Part shown: positions 53,988-63,409 of the stretch, piece after piece | How the letters are laid out: every line of letters begins with the position of its first letter | Position numbering within the stretch: position 1 is the first letter of the stretch | Origin: Flagellimonas allohymeniacidonis | Lineage (GTDB): Bacteria; Bacteroidota; Bacteroidia; Flavobacteriales; Flavobacteriaceae | Direction: 5' to 3' | Assembly: GCF_004296335.1 (NCBI RefSeq) | Contig: NZ_SGIU01000001.1 | Location: 411,290 to 475,289, forward strand | DNA length: 64,000 nt | Translations under genes and position numbers: made by a program | Notes under the pieces: model-generated | What the model was told of the DNA's origin: nothing | Database searches by the model: none | Seen by the model: only the letters and a program-made list of their open reading frames with translations

Positions 53988-55358
53988 TTACTTGCCAATA
54001 CAAAAGTTGGAAAATATATTTCCTAAAAGGTCATCGGTCGTAACACTTCCTGTGATTTCTCCCAAGTGGAACAAAGCCTGACGAATGTCAATGGCAAGAA
54101 GGTCACTGGAGATTTCAATATCCATACCTTCCTTTACTTTTTGAATTTCCTCAAGTGCTTTTAAAAGGGCATCATAGTGCCTACTATTGCTCACGATGGT
54201 TTCATCCCCGCTTAAGGCTCCTGTATCGACCAAACCAAATAATGTTTCCTGCAACGTATCAATTCCTGTTCCGTTTTTAGCAGAAATGAACAGAACATTT
54301 TGAATTTCTTCTTCTATATCATGAATTTGCTTTTTTGTGAGCCTGTCCAGTTTATTGCAGATGGGTAGAATCCTTTTGTTGGGATATTGGTCTTTGAGAT
54401 TGTTTAGCTGTTCCCTATCAAAATCTGGGCCATCAAAAAGAAAAATGATGAGCTTGGCCTGCTCTATCTTTGAGAAAGTACGTTCAATTCCAATTTGTTC
54501 TACTTCATCCCGTGTGCTCCGTATACCAGCTGTATCAATAAATCTGAAATTTACCCCTTGAATACTTATAGAGTCTTCAACCGTGTCGCGGGTGGTGCCA
54601 GCGATACTGCTCACGATTGCCCTATCTTCATTCAACAATGCATTGAGAAGTGTTGATTTTCCAACATTGGGCTGCCCTACTATGGCAACGGGAATGCCAT
54701 GTTTCAATACATTACCCAAGGCGAATGAATCTATCAACTTTTTAAGTACGGCACTTATTCTGCTCAGCAGCTCATTAAATTGCTCTCGATTGGCAAACTC
54801 TACATCCTCTTGCGAAAAATCAAGCTCTAATTCAATTAGGGAGGCAAAATTTAGAAGTTCCTCTCTCAAACTTTCTATTTCCGAACTAAAACCGCCCCGC
54901 ATTTGGTTCAAGGCTATTTCATGGGAAGCCGCACTGTCACTGGCTATCAAATCGGCGACTGCTTCGGCTTGACTCAAATCCATTTTTCCATTCAAAAAAG
55001 CCTTAAGTGTGAACTCTCCTGCTGATGCTGCCCTGCATCCCTTTCTCAATATTAATTGAAGTACTTGTTGCTGAATGTAAGGTGACCCATGACAAGAAAT
55101 TTCCAACACGTTTTCACCTGTATAGGAGTTGGGTCCCCTGAAAACCGATACCAGAACTTCATCCAAAACCTTTTTTCCGTCAATAATATGACCTAAATGA
55201 ATGGTATGGCTTTTTTGAAGGCCAAGCTTTTTACCGCGTACCGATTTGAATATTTGGTCACCGATGACAATGGCATCTTTACCAGAGATTCGAATAATCG
55301 ATATGGCTCCTGTTCCTGAAGGAGTTGCCAAGGCTACTATGGTATCTTCGTAAGACAT
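53988..55358 (-). CDS. mnmE: tRNA uridine-5-carboxymethylaminomethyl modification GTPase MnmE
   Basis: A 456-aa housekeeping GTPase which, with MnmG, modifies U34 of certain tRNAs. The N-terminal tetrahydrofolate domain begins DTIVALATPSGTGAISIIRI; the G domain has GQPNVGKSTLLNALL (near residue 222), SSIAGTTRDTVED and CNKLD; the protein ends NIFSNFCIGK with the functional Cys at 453. It marks the right-hand border of the polysaccharide locus. A candidate promoter lies at 55398-55429. Confidence 0.96.
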   Translation of the reverse strand: MSYEDTIVALATPSGTGAISIIRISGKDAIVIGDQIFKSVRGKKLGLQKSHTIHLGHIIDGKKVLDEVLVSVFRGPNSYTGENVLEISCHGSPYIQQQVLQLILRKGCRAASAGEFTLKAFLNGKMDLSQAEAVADLIASDSAASHEIALNQMRGGFSSEIESLREELLNFASLIELELDFSQEDVEFANREQFNELLSRISAVLKKLIDSFALGNVLKHGIPVAIVGQPNVGKSTLLNALLNEDRAIVSSIAGTTRDTVEDSISIQGVNFRFIDTAGIRSTRDEVEQIGIERTFSKIEQAKLIIFLFDGPDFDREQLNNLKDQYPNKRILPICNKLDRLTKKQIHDIEEEIQNVLFISAKNGTGIDTLQETLFGLVDTGALSGDETIVSNSRHYDALLKALEEIQKVKEGMDIEISSDLLAIDIRQALFHLGEITGSVTTDDLLGNIFSNFCIGK

Positions 55359-55397
55359 GAGGGCAAAAATACGAATTAGTTGAGTGTAACATTATGG

Positions 55398-55429
55398 CAA
55401 AAATAGATACTCATAAGTTGTAACATCAA
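55398..55429 (-). promoter_or_regulatory. Candidate promoter of mnmE (and cpsB)
   Basis: On the minus strand: TTG (55429-55427), a 21-nt spacer and TATTTTTG (55405-55398). The start of transcription would be about 33 nt before the mnmE ATG. Confidence 0.45.
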
Positions 55430-55442
55430 TATCAATCAAAAA

Positions 55443-55802
55443 ATGGAAATCATCAATCAAAATGTATTACGCAAAGACAATACACTGTTGTCAATTACAC
55501 ACCTAACCCAATTGTTACACTATGTAACAGGGTTTGGCGGATTCATCGTACCACTAATTCTTTGGCTATCCTCACGGAAAACTGTTGAAGGCATGAACGA
55601 GCACGGAAAGGCTGTTATCAATTTGCAGTTAAGCCTACTGTTGTACATCCTAATTAGTATTCCTGCGATTTTATTACTGGGATTGGGAATTTTAGGTTTA
55701 ATCGGTGTGGGAATTTTAGGATTTGTTTTACCCATTGTGAATGCGGTAAAAGCGGCAAATGGAGAGTCTCCTTCCTATTTCTTAACCATCCCCTTTATTT
55801 AG
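55443..55802 (+). CDS. DUF4870 membrane protein
   Basis: A 119-aa membrane protein of the DUF4870 (Tic20-like) family. Three hydrophobic helices at about residues 30-48, 58-78 and 80-103, the HLTQLLHYVTGFGGFIVPL start and VNAVKAANGESPSY near the end are typical. The function is unknown. It is divergent from mnmE and monocistronic; not part of the polysaccharide locus as far as can be seen. Confidence 0.85.
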   Translation: MEIINQNVLRKDNTLLSITHLTQLLHYVTGFGGFIVPLILWLSSRKTVEGMNEHGKAVINLQLSLLLYILISIPAILLLGLGILGLIGVGILGFVLPIVNAVKAANGESPSYFLTIPFI

Positions 55803-56005
55803 GACGAACTCAAACTAGGTTTAATCATTGCCATTTACATATGATTTTACCTAATGTAGCCTGAAGGCCCGACTGTGGAAACCCATAGATGTTTTGGAGT
55901 TTTTTTGGTAACACCTTTAATCTAAGGGCTCTATGTTTTTGTTGTTTATCATAGCAAAGGGTCTTGTCATAGAAATAAACTTAGGTTTAGTTCGTAATGC
56001 TCTAT

Positions 56006-56034
56006 ATTGCCCATGGTTAAATCCATTGGGCAAT
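56006..56034 (+). promoter_or_regulatory. Hairpin covering the start codon of the GT2 gene
   Basis: ATTGCCCATGG (56006-56016), loop TTAAAT, then CCATTGGGCAAT (56023-56034): 11 paired bases with one bulged A. The first two bases of the ATG at 56033 lie in the 3' arm, so the structure could hide the ribosome-binding region in the mRNA. Confidence 0.5.
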
Positions 56035-57046
56035 GTTTCTGAGTATAATTCTCCCCATATACAATTCTGAAAAGTATCTCAAAAGATGTTTGCAAAGTCT
56101 TCAAAAGCAAGGGTTTTCAGCGGAACAATATGAGATTATCATGGTCAATGATGGTTCAACGGATGGCAGTGGAGAACTCATTGAAACTTTTGCTCAATCT
56201 CATCAAAATGTAATCGCCAAACACCAGGCGAACCAAGGTGTTGGCGCTGCACGTAACGCGGGATTGGACATGGCCAGAGGGAAATATATATATTTCATTG
56301 ACCCAGATGATTACCTTGCTGAAGATTCTCTGTTTTTTTTGACCAATATCTGTGATTCCCAAAACCTTGAAATTCTTGAGTTTGATTTTGTCGAGACCGA
56401 ACAATTGGATCTCTCAAAGACCAATTTTCCAGATATCAGCGAGATGGGAATCATACAAGATGGGATATCCCATTTGGGTCAACGACAGTTCAAAAGCTAC
56501 GTCTGGAGCTACATTTTTGACGCTGATTTTCTGAAAAAGTCCGGAATACGTTTTATTGAAGGAAAATGGATGGAAGATGCCATTTTCTGTGCTGAGATTC
56601 TTATGAAATCTAAAGCGGTTTCAAGAATTCCATTGCGTGCCTATCGATATGTGCAGGTATCCGGTTCCGCTATGCATAATAGGGAAGAGGGTCACAATAT
56701 TAAAATAATGAACGATTTATTGAACGCTGCAGATAGGTTCTCCTTCTTGATTGATGAGCTACAGAATGAGGGGAAGACACTGGCAGCAAATAAACTTATT
56801 GTAAGGCAACAATCGTTTTCCTTTTTTCTTTTGGTAAGGGCACTCCGTTCCAAACTACCGTTGAAGTCAATTTACTCATATATGGAAAAGTTGACGGCCG
56901 CAAGGGCTTTCCCATTGACCTCCTTTATCAGTGATAGCTATAACAAGTGGTCTTATCGCATTTTGGTGTTTTTTTTTAACGGGAAGGGACGTTTTCGGGT
57001 ACTATTTTATATATACAGAGGAGCCAAATCCTTACTAAGAAGATAA
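56033..57046 (+). CDS. Glycosyltransferase family 2
   Basis: A 337-aa GT-A-fold transferase: LPIYNSEKYLKRCLQSL, MVNDGSTDGSGELIE, HQANQGVGAARNAGLDMARG and FIDPDDYL (the DxD-like metal motif) form the N-terminal domain; WMEDAIFCAEILMKS holds the likely ED catalytic base. A basic C-terminal part (about residues 250-337) may touch the membrane. It stands alone, outside the main cluster and beyond mnmE, next to a damaged GNAT gene, and could be a detached part of the polysaccharide system. Confidence 0.88.
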   Translation: MFLSIILPIYNSEKYLKRCLQSLQKQGFSAEQYEIIMVNDGSTDGSGELIETFAQSHQNVIAKHQANQGVGAARNAGLDMARGKYIYFIDPDDYLAEDSLFFLTNICDSQNLEILEFDFVETEQLDLSKTNFPDISEMGIIQDGISHLGQRQFKSYVWSYIFDADFLKKSGIRFIEGKWMEDAIFCAEILMKSKAVSRIPLRAYRYVQVSGSAMHNREEGHNIKIMNDLLNAADRFSFLIDELQNEGKTLAANKLIVRQQSFSFFLLVRALRSKLPLKSIYSYMEKLTAARAFPLTSFISDSYNKWSYRILVFFFNGKGRFRVLFYIYRGAKSLLRR

Positions 57047-57228
57047 AAGGCTGGAAAATTTTTGAGGAAAGACTTTAGTTCCTATTAATCCTGGCATTCC
57101 AGTGCTACGGGTAGTTTTTGGAAAAATTGAAATCATATTCCGAAGGGGTACCTCGAAAAACCCTTTCAACTACATCATGCCTTAGTTTCACCATCTATTA
57201 AATTTGACTGTAAAATTAATTTTTTCAT

Positions 57229-58205
57229 TTAGGTAGTCCCATCTGTCTGTCTATATTCTCTGGTCCTGAATCTTTCAACCTGCATCCAGCGTCCTTGGTA
57301 CAAATCCCTGGACCTTTTGAACCTTCGATTTTTGATTGCAATCAAATAATGCTTAGCTTCTAAAAATATGCCAATAAAGTAGGCGTATACTTTTTTTCCA
57401 AAACTCTTTTTGGGGTACATAACATGGGTCGCATAATAATAAATGGCGTTCGAAAATTTAATTTTATACTCAAAATTGCCCCATCCTGTGTCCAATAATC
57501 TGAGTCCATTTAAAAAACACCATTCCAATTCTTTTATAAACATTATTTTTCCTAAGCTGTACCTGCTGAACTTTTTATCATATGAAGTTATGGCTGAGTT
57601 GAGAACATTTTTGATAGTATGTCCCAATGAGATAGCTATGGGTTGACTTTTGTGACGCAATACAAAGAGAATTGAAGAGCAAGATCTAATCCTTCCAAGA
57701 CTTTGGTCGACATAATAATCCCATTTGAGTAGAGCCGAATGCTTGTGGGTACGACCAACAAAGCGATCTTCTATGAACCTTTTAAGGGTTTTCATAAGAG
57801 AATGGTAGAGATCAGGGTCAATTTCACCATAATGGATTTCCAATCTTATATCGTAGTCTCTTTCCAGCTTTTGTAGATCTTGCCGAAGAGTTTTATACGT
57901 TTTTTTTTTAAGGTGTTCCTCAAATAAGCTGTAGCTGATTTAAATTCTGTCAGATCCATTGCGTAACCCAGCTGATAGGATCTTGAGTAATACCCAAAAT
58001 GGGGATTGACAAGATCACCATCACCAAAAATGTAGGGAGGTACGTTATAAATGCAGTTTATCCTTGACTTTTGGTATTCCGAAAGATTTCCAGAGTTGTA
58101 AACGGAATCTGGCAAGCCACTTACATGCTCATAAAATGGTGGAACCTTGTTTTGTTCAAAGAATTTATGAAAGAAGTTATGCGATAAGGTCAGGGGTATT
58201 TTCAT
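57229..58205 (-). pseudogene. GNAT-family (CelD-like) protein gene split by a frameshift at an A10 run
   Basis: Two adjacent open frames on the minus strand, 57846-58205 (N-terminal about 119 aa) and 57229-57843 (C-terminal 204 aa), form one GNAT-type protein of about 325 aa if one base is added. The break falls at a run of ten A on the coding strand (T10 at 57900-57909): with eleven A the frame reads on as KKKTYKTLRQDLQKLERDYD and joins IRLEIHYGEIDPDLY, the usual basic helix before the donor domain. With ten A it ends 18 codons later at TAA. The C-terminal half keeps the conserved ELEWCFLNGLRLLDTGWG segment and looks intact. It may be a sequencing error, a recent mutation or a slippage switch. 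Confidence 0.7.
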
Positions 58206-58214
58206 ATTAATCAA

Positions 58215-58620
58215 ATATTACCGATTATTTGAGCTTTTTGTGAATTGTAGAAAGAAAAGGGGGACCTTGTTCTGTAATATAAAACAACTCTATTCAAACT
58301 CAAAACACATTGCCCTACTATTTCCTTGGAAACCACAAACTTCGGCCCAAATAATTTCTTCGCAACCGCTGCATTTCAAAGGAATTGGAATAATTAATGG
58401 CTGCACGCCTTAAGGAAGAGCTCCTTCCGCAATGGTAATGTTTAAGTAAGTATTAGGTCCCTGCTCGATTATACAAAAAAGGGCAGTATCAGTTAATTTT
58501 GCAGCAGTTGTTTCAGGAGAATTTATTGGACGGAACAAATAATGCAGTCTCAGTTCTTGTAAAAACCACAGACCAATGGAAATACGGTTGCAGCACAGAA
58601 ACTAAAGGGTAGAGGTTAAC
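58215..58620. other. Intergenic stretch of about 400 nt without an intact gene
   Basis: It separates the damaged GNAT gene from dnaN. No intact gene, promoter or strong terminator is seen; the only protein-like signal is the broken frame listed separately at 58290-58601. Confidence 0.4.
58290..58601 (-). pseudogene. Possible gene remnant with an in-frame stop
   Basis: On the minus strand a frame is open for 63 codons (58601-58413), is stopped by TAA (58412-58410), and continues in the same frame for 39 codons to TAG (58292-58290). The reading looks protein-like: TDTALFCIIEQGPNTYLNI before the stop and PLKCSGCEEIIWAEVCGFQG after it. No start codon or family is recognisable, and a second frame looks partly coding near the 5' end, so several mutations are likely. 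Confidence 0.28.
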
Positions 58621-59739
58621 CTAGTTGTTCAACATTACAGGCATGACCAACATGGTTATATGTTCCCCTTCATCCAAGCCATCGGCAGGGGTAAGGATAC
58701 CCGCTCGGTTGGGGAGGCTCATTTCCAAGGTTACGTCATCGGAAGAAAGATTGCCCAACATTTCAACTAGAAATCTTGAGTTGAACCCTATCTGCATATC
58801 GTCGCCTTGGTAAGAACATGATAGCCGCTCTTCGGCCTTGTTGCTATAATCCACGTCTTCAGCGGAAATATTCAATTCGGCACCAGCAATTTTGAGTCGA
58901 ATTTGATGGGTAGTGCGATTGGAGTAAATCGAAACCCGGCGTACTGAGCTTAAAAGCTGTCCCCGGGATATATTCAGCACATTCGGATTTTCTTTGGGAA
59001 TCACCGCCTCGTAGTTGGGATATTTCCCATCAATCAATCTACATATCAACTCTGTGCCATCAAAAATGAATTTGGCATTGTTGTCATTATACTCAATGGT
59101 GACTTCAGATTCAGAACCTGCCAAAATACCTTTCAAGAGATTCAACGGTTTTTTGGGCATAATAAATTCTGCAACTTCGTTGGCCTTCACATCATTTCGT
59201 TGATACTTGACCAATTTATGGGCATCAGTGGCCACAAAAGTCAAATTCTCAGTGGAAAATTGAAAAAACACACCGCTCATCACCGGCCTTAGGTCGTCAT
59301 TGCCAGCGGCAAAAATGGTTTTGTTAATAGCGGTGGCCAAGATGTCGCCCATAATAGTGGTAGAACTGGGGTTGGACACTTCCACTGCTTTCGGAAATTC
59401 TGCACCGTCCGCATAGGCCACGGCATATTTTCCATGGTTGGAGCTAATTTCTACGGTATTGTTATCCTCGACCACAAAGGTTAAAGGTTGTTCGGCAAAA
59501 GTTTTTAAGGTATCCAATAAAAGTCGCGCTGGAACGGCGATCAAACCTTCCGATTCTGAATCAACTTCCAATACCGAGCTCATGGTGGTCTCAAGGTCGG
59601 AAGCGGATATGGTAAGCTTGGTTTCCTTTAAATCAAATAAGAAATTGTCCAGAATGGGCAGGGTGTTGCTATTGTTGATCACACCTCCCAAAACCTGTAA
59701 ATGCTTTAATAGATAGGTACTGGATACTATAAATTTCAT
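58621..59739 (-). CDS. dnaN: DNA polymerase III beta subunit (sliding clamp)
   Basis: A 372-aa clamp, the normal length, made of three related domains. The start MKFIVSSTYLLKHLQVLGGV, the NTLPILDNFLFDL segment, the DLRPVMSGVFF and LVKYQR motifs, and the C-terminal MLVMPVMLNN are all typical. I use the ATG at 59739; a TTG one codon earlier is less likely. A perfect 7-bp inverted repeat (AATTTCT-TT-AGAAATT, 59745-59760) lies 5 nt upstream of the start. It is not next to dnaA here. Confidence 0.96.
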   Translation of the reverse strand: MKFIVSSTYLLKHLQVLGGVINNSNTLPILDNFLFDLKETKLTISASDLETTMSSVLEVDSESEGLIAVPARLLLDTLKTFAEQPLTFVVEDNNTVEISSNHGKYAVAYADGAEFPKAVEVSNPSSTTIMGDILATAINKTIFAAGNDDLRPVMSGVFFQFSTENLTFVATDAHKLVKYQRNDVKANEVAEFIMPKKPLNLLKGILAGSESEVTIEYNDNNAKFIFDGTELICRLIDGKYPNYEAVIPKENPNVLNISRGQLLSSVRRVSIYSNRTTHQIRLKIAGAELNISAEDVDYSNKAEERLSCSYQGDDMQIGFNSRFLVEMLGNLSSDDVTLEMSLPNRAGILTPADGLDEGEHITMLVMPVMLNN

Positions 59740-59744
59740 CAAAG

Positions 59745-59760
59745 AATTTCTTTAGAAATT
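59745..59760. repeat. Inverted repeat just upstream of dnaN
   Basis: AATTTCT (59745-59751), TT, AGAAATT (59754-59760): a perfect 7-bp inverted repeat in the leader of dnaN, 5 nt from its ATG. A 2-nt loop is too tight for a stable RNA hairpin at full length, so a DNA-binding site is as likely. Confidence 0.35.
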
Positions 59761-59856
59761 ATCACCAAATGCTCCAAAAAGAGCTCAGCGAAAACAAAAT
59801 CGATAAAAACAAATATATCTCAAATGCCTGAAGCAAAGAAACAAATTTATCAACAC

Positions 59857-61524
59857 TTAAGTCGAGAATTTCTTTTTTCGATAGTAGCCAAAAATAATTC
59901 CAAATAGAAGGGTCAATATCGTGGGAACACCTATATTCAGTAGTTGCCACTTTGTTTTCTGGGCTACAATTTTTTCAGGATCGAGCAAGGGAATGGAAAC
60001 CCTCTTATTACGGATGTTTATAAGTCCGGTGTCATCCAAAAGATAATTGATGCAGTTCACTAAGAATTCCTTGTTCCCATAGTTACTATTGGTCCATTTA
60101 TCGTATCCAAGCTCCAAAGGTTGTCCGTTTCGGAGCTGATTCCTGATAAGGTCTCCATCGGAAATTACAATCATTTGATTTTGAGGTCCTTCATCCAGGC
60201 TTTCATTTAGTTTTGCGGGTTTCACACGGTTCTTATACGCAGATGTGAAGGCACCTTCCACCAAAACCGCCAAAGGATGATTTCCATCACTATAGGATTC
60301 CTTATCGGGAGGGCTATTCAGGATATCAAGGCCTATTTGTTTGGGTACTCCTTCCACTTTGGAAAGCGGCGAGCTTCGCAAGAGCACTGTTTTTTGATAC
60401 GCATTCGCCAAAGTATCAAGAGTATTCGCAAACTGGTATCGGACTGCTTCAATATTGGTGTTGATGGGATGGTCATTGTTGGAAAAAACCATGGGATTGT
60501 AATACCAGGGTACCGGATTGTACTGTGAGTCATTTCCTTCTCCGGAAGCCAAGACAATTTGGGTAAAATAGAGGTCATTGACCAAAACGGGATTTATGCG
60601 GATACCGTATTTGAAGAAAAAATCCTTAAGATTTAATTCCCTTGGAAGAGCCAGTGCACTTCCGCCACCTTTGAATATACTGTCAACCTCCATGGCTACT
60701 TGATCAATCAACCAAATGGATTTCCCTCCTTGGATAATAAACTGGTCTAAAACATACTTTTCTTGATCGGAAAATGCTTCTGTAGGCTTTGCAATCAGTG
60801 CTAAGTCATAGTTTTTTAGCTGCTTCAAGACCTCTGATGGATTTGCCTCTACCGAATCCAAGGTTATCGCCCCAAGATTGTAGTAATCTCGAATGGAGGT
60901 AAGGTAATCAGCAATGAAAATATCATCCAATTCTCCATTTCCTTTTAGGACCGCCACCCTTTTTTTCTCTTTGATGTTCAATTTGGTAAATGCATCGGCG
61001 AAAGCGTACTCCAATTGTTGTACTGAATTGTTGATACGTTCTTCTGAAGAGGAACCCAACTTGTTTTTAAGCAAAGGAACCTTCATCGTCTGGTTGTTGT
61101 AGGTTACCATGGCCCAGGGAAAAATGAGTTCCTGTGAAACCTTTCCACCCTCTTCAACGGTTACATTGGCAGGTGTGAGACCGATTCGTTGCAAATCTAA
61201 AATGGTTTGTTGCGCTTTGGATTCATCCTCAAGCGGATTTACCAGATTGTACTTGATGTTCTTGTTATGGTCGGCAAACGAGGCAATCAATTGAAGGGTT
61301 TCTGTTTTGAGCCTCGCAAATTCAGAGGGTATTTTCCCATCCAAAAGAACGTCGATTATAACAGGGCCATCAAAGGTCTGGCTAATTTCAATAGCTGGGT
61401 CGGAGAGGGTATATCGGGAGTCCTCGGTAAGGTCGAACCTTTGGTATACAAACGCTCCCAGCAAATTCAAAACGATGACCGCAACCAGTACTTTGGCCAA
61501 TGAAAAAAGAAGGTTTGATTTCAT
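59857..61524 (-). CDS. gldG: Gliding-motility ABC transporter auxiliary protein GldG
   Basis: A 555-aa protein with an N-terminal anchor (about residues 8-28), a large periplasmic GldG/ABC-2-auxiliary domain (VYQRFDLTEDSRYTLSDPAI, VDVLLDGKIPSEF-like start, KLNIKEKKRVAVLKGNGELD) and a C-terminal helix (about 527-547). With GldF and GldA it forms an ABC transporter linked to gliding in Flavobacteriia. The ATG overlaps the gldF stop by 4 nt. gldA is not in the window, as is common. Confidence 0.93.
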   Translation of the reverse strand: MKSNLLFSLAKVLVAVIVLNLLGAFVYQRFDLTEDSRYTLSDPAIEISQTFDGPVIIDVLLDGKIPSEFARLKTETLQLIASFADHNKNIKYNLVNPLEDESKAQQTILDLQRIGLTPANVTVEEGGKVSQELIFPWAMVTYNNQTMKVPLLKNKLGSSSEERINNSVQQLEYAFADAFTKLNIKEKKRVAVLKGNGELDDIFIADYLTSIRDYYNLGAITLDSVEANPSEVLKQLKNYDLALIAKPTEAFSDQEKYVLDQFIIQGGKSIWLIDQVAMEVDSIFKGGGSALALPRELNLKDFFFKYGIRINPVLVNDLYFTQIVLASGEGNDSQYNPVPWYYNPMVFSNNDHPINTNIEAVRYQFANTLDTLANAYQKTVLLRSSPLSKVEGVPKQIGLDILNSPPDKESYSDGNHPLAVLVEGAFTSAYKNRVKPAKLNESLDEGPQNQMIVISDGDLIRNQLRNGQPLELGYDKWTNSNYGNKEFLVNCINYLLDDTGLINIRNKRVSIPLLDPEKIVAQKTKWQLLNIGVPTILTLLFGIIFGYYRKKKFST

Positions 61525-62252
61525 TTGGGCAGTTGTTTTAGTCGAACTAGGGTCAAATACAAAAACATCAGGGTTATGGAAATAAAATAAAGCAAATCAC
61601 GCGTGTCTAGTACTCCACTGGCAATACTATCAAAATGGGCCCTTGCGCCCCAATATTTTAAAATGAGCTGGGTGCTACCATCCGAGAAAAGTGTGGATAG
61701 GGCCTCGAAACCATAAAAAAGGAAAAAACAAAAAAGCACTCCAAGGATAAAGGCCACAATCTGATTGTCCGATAGGGTAGAGGAAAACAGTCCTATACTT
61801 GCATAAGCAGCAATTAAGAAGAGCAAACCAAAGTACGAGCCTAGTACCACACCAAAATCATAGTTTCCACTGATAACCCCCAATTCAGAAATCGCGAACA
61901 CATAGATAAAGGTTGGAACAATGGCAACTAAGCAAAGGGTAAACGTGCCCCAAAACTTACCCAAAACAAGCTTCCAAACCGATATGGGCTTAATCAACAA
62001 AAGTTCCAGGGTACCCAACTTTCGTTCTTCCGAGAAGCTTTTCATGGTTATGGCTGGAATCAAAAAAACGAAAATCCACGGGGCCAGAAGAAAGAATTTG
62101 CCCAAATCGGCAAATCCATAATCGAAAACATTGTATTCTCCTTTGAAAACCCAAAGAAATAATCCATTCAGTAGTAAAAACAATCCCACAATGAGATACC
62201 CAATGGGCGAGGTAAAAAAAGACTGTACTTCTCTTTTAAATATGGCAAACAT
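61521..62252 (-). CDS. gldF: Gliding-motility ABC transporter permease GldF
   Basis: A 243-aa ABC-2-type permease with six membrane helices. The N-terminal FKREVQSFFTSPIGYLIVG, PAITMKSFSEERKLGTLELL and LKYWGARAHFDSIASGVLDT are characteristic of GldF. It is upstream of and overlaps gldG, and its ATG overlaps the stop of the ABM-domain gene by 1 nt, so ABM protein, GldF and GldG form one transcript. Confidence 0.94.
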   Translation of the reverse strand: MFAIFKREVQSFFTSPIGYLIVGLFLLLNGLFLWVFKGEYNVFDYGFADLGKFFLLAPWIFVFLIPAITMKSFSEERKLGTLELLLIKPISVWKLVLGKFWGTFTLCLVAIVPTFIYVFAISELGVISGNYDFGVVLGSYFGLLFLIAAYASIGLFSSTLSDNQIVAFILGVLFCFFLFYGFEALSTLFSDGSTQLILKYWGARAHFDSIASGVLDTRDLLYFISITLMFLYLTLVRLKQLPK

Positions 62253-62554
62253 CAGAATTCATTTGAGGATTGAAGTTTGGCGACACTCCAGGCTTCTGGT
62301 TTTTCGGAGAACAGCTTTTTGGTCTCACCCCAAACCTGCTGAAAAAATGTTGAATTTCTATAATTTTCCAAGGATGACTGATTTGCCCAAATGCTGTAAG
62401 TGAAAAATACATTCGATTTGTTCAAGTCTTGATAGAGTTCCAAATGGGAGCAACCATCAAATGCTACAATCTGTTTTTTCGAATTTTCGAAAATTCGCTC
62501 AAAACTAGAGATATTTTCGGGTTTAAAGGTCAATTTTACAATTCTTACCAACAT
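62252..62554 (-). CDS. Antibiotic-biosynthesis-monooxygenase (ABM)-domain protein
   Basis: A 100-aa single ABM domain of the dimeric ferredoxin-like fold: MLVRIVKLTFKPENISSFE, the EL-x-D strand (GCSHLELYQDLNK), YSIWANQSSLENYRNS and an FF-x(n)-W helix. Small ABM proteins act in quinone or heme-related oxidation or have unknown roles. It lies directly after the SAM-hydrolase-family gene (abutting) and before gldF, an arrangement I regard as a conserved flavobacterial neighbourhood by inference only. Confidence 0.8.
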   Translation of the reverse strand: MLVRIVKLTFKPENISSFERIFENSKKQIVAFDGCSHLELYQDLNKSNVFFTYSIWANQSSLENYRNSTFFQQVWGETKKLFSEKPEAWSVAKLQSSNEF

Positions 62555-63385
62555 TTAAAGAAAATTAATGGTTACCGTATCTCTATAATTTAATCCCAAT
62601 AGGGTAGAGGCGCCCCCAACACTGTTCAGGTCACTCTTATAAATGGCCAGCTCCACAAATCCGGCAGAATTAAAAAGTGCCAAGGCATCTCCCGGGCCCT
62701 TTCGTTGCGGTTTTCCTAAATTGAAATTGATGATTCCGTTATATGTATTGTGAATAGCCTTGATTTTATTGGTTCTCGCTATAATTTCAAAATCCCTTCC
62801 ATTTCGATAAGCTTCAAACAAACTTTTTTGAATATTGGTTATAACATTGCCATAGTTATCAATGTAGATAATATTTCCCACTATGCTCTGGCCATCATTC
62901 GTAATTCGGGGTTGAAATTCCTTAAGTATCTTCAGCCCATCAAAAGGTCGCCCAATAACCTCCAATTTTCCACCTCTTGCAATATGGCAGGCAACGGGCA
63001 CAAAAACATGTAGCTCGGCAAATGAGCTGACCTCAGTCTGGGGAATGTTGATTTCCATAATTTTTTCAGGCTCCACTTCCGATGCAATCAATGACATTAC
63101 ACCATTGTTGGCTCCGACAAAAAAATGACCATCCACCTGAACCACAAGGTGCTCATTTTCTGGGGAAAGCTCAGAGTCGACACCAATAATATGTACTGTA
63201 CCTTTTGGAAAAGCTGAGTAAACATTTTTTAAGATATACGCACACTCTTGGATGTGAAAAGGGCTTATTTTATGCGAAATATCAACAATGTCTATCTCTG
63301 GCAAGTTACTGAGAATGGTTCCTTTGATGGCGCCTACAAAGTGGTCTTTTTGTCCAAAATCTGTAGTTAAGGTTATGATTGCCAT
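62555..63385 (-). CDS. S-adenosyl-L-methionine hydrolase (DUF62/fluorinase-like) family protein
   Basis: A 276-aa protein of the SAM hydroxide adenosyltransferase family, which splits SAM into adenosine and methionine with water. The N-terminal ITLTTDFGQKDHFVGAIKG holds the SAM-binding Asp, VDISHKISPFHIQECAY the conserved His, and GVDSELSPENEHL and FVGANNGVMSLI are typical. The C-terminal domain ends with SVGGASTLLGL. The physiological role is not known. It is divergent from phoH. Confidence 0.88.
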   Translation of the reverse strand: MAIITLTTDFGQKDHFVGAIKGTILSNLPEIDIVDISHKISPFHIQECAYILKNVYSAFPKGTVHIIGVDSELSPENEHLVVQVDGHFFVGANNGVMSLIASEVEPEKIMEINIPQTEVSSFAELHVFVPVACHIARGGKLEVIGRPFDGLKILKEFQPRITNDGQSIVGNIIYIDNYGNVITNIQKSLFEAYRNGRDFEIIARTNKIKAIHNTYNGIINFNLGKPQRKGPGDALALFNSAGFVELAIYKSDLNSVGGASTLLGLNYRDTVTINFL

Positions 63386-63409
63386 GCCATACTGTTGATA
63401 TATTTTTCC

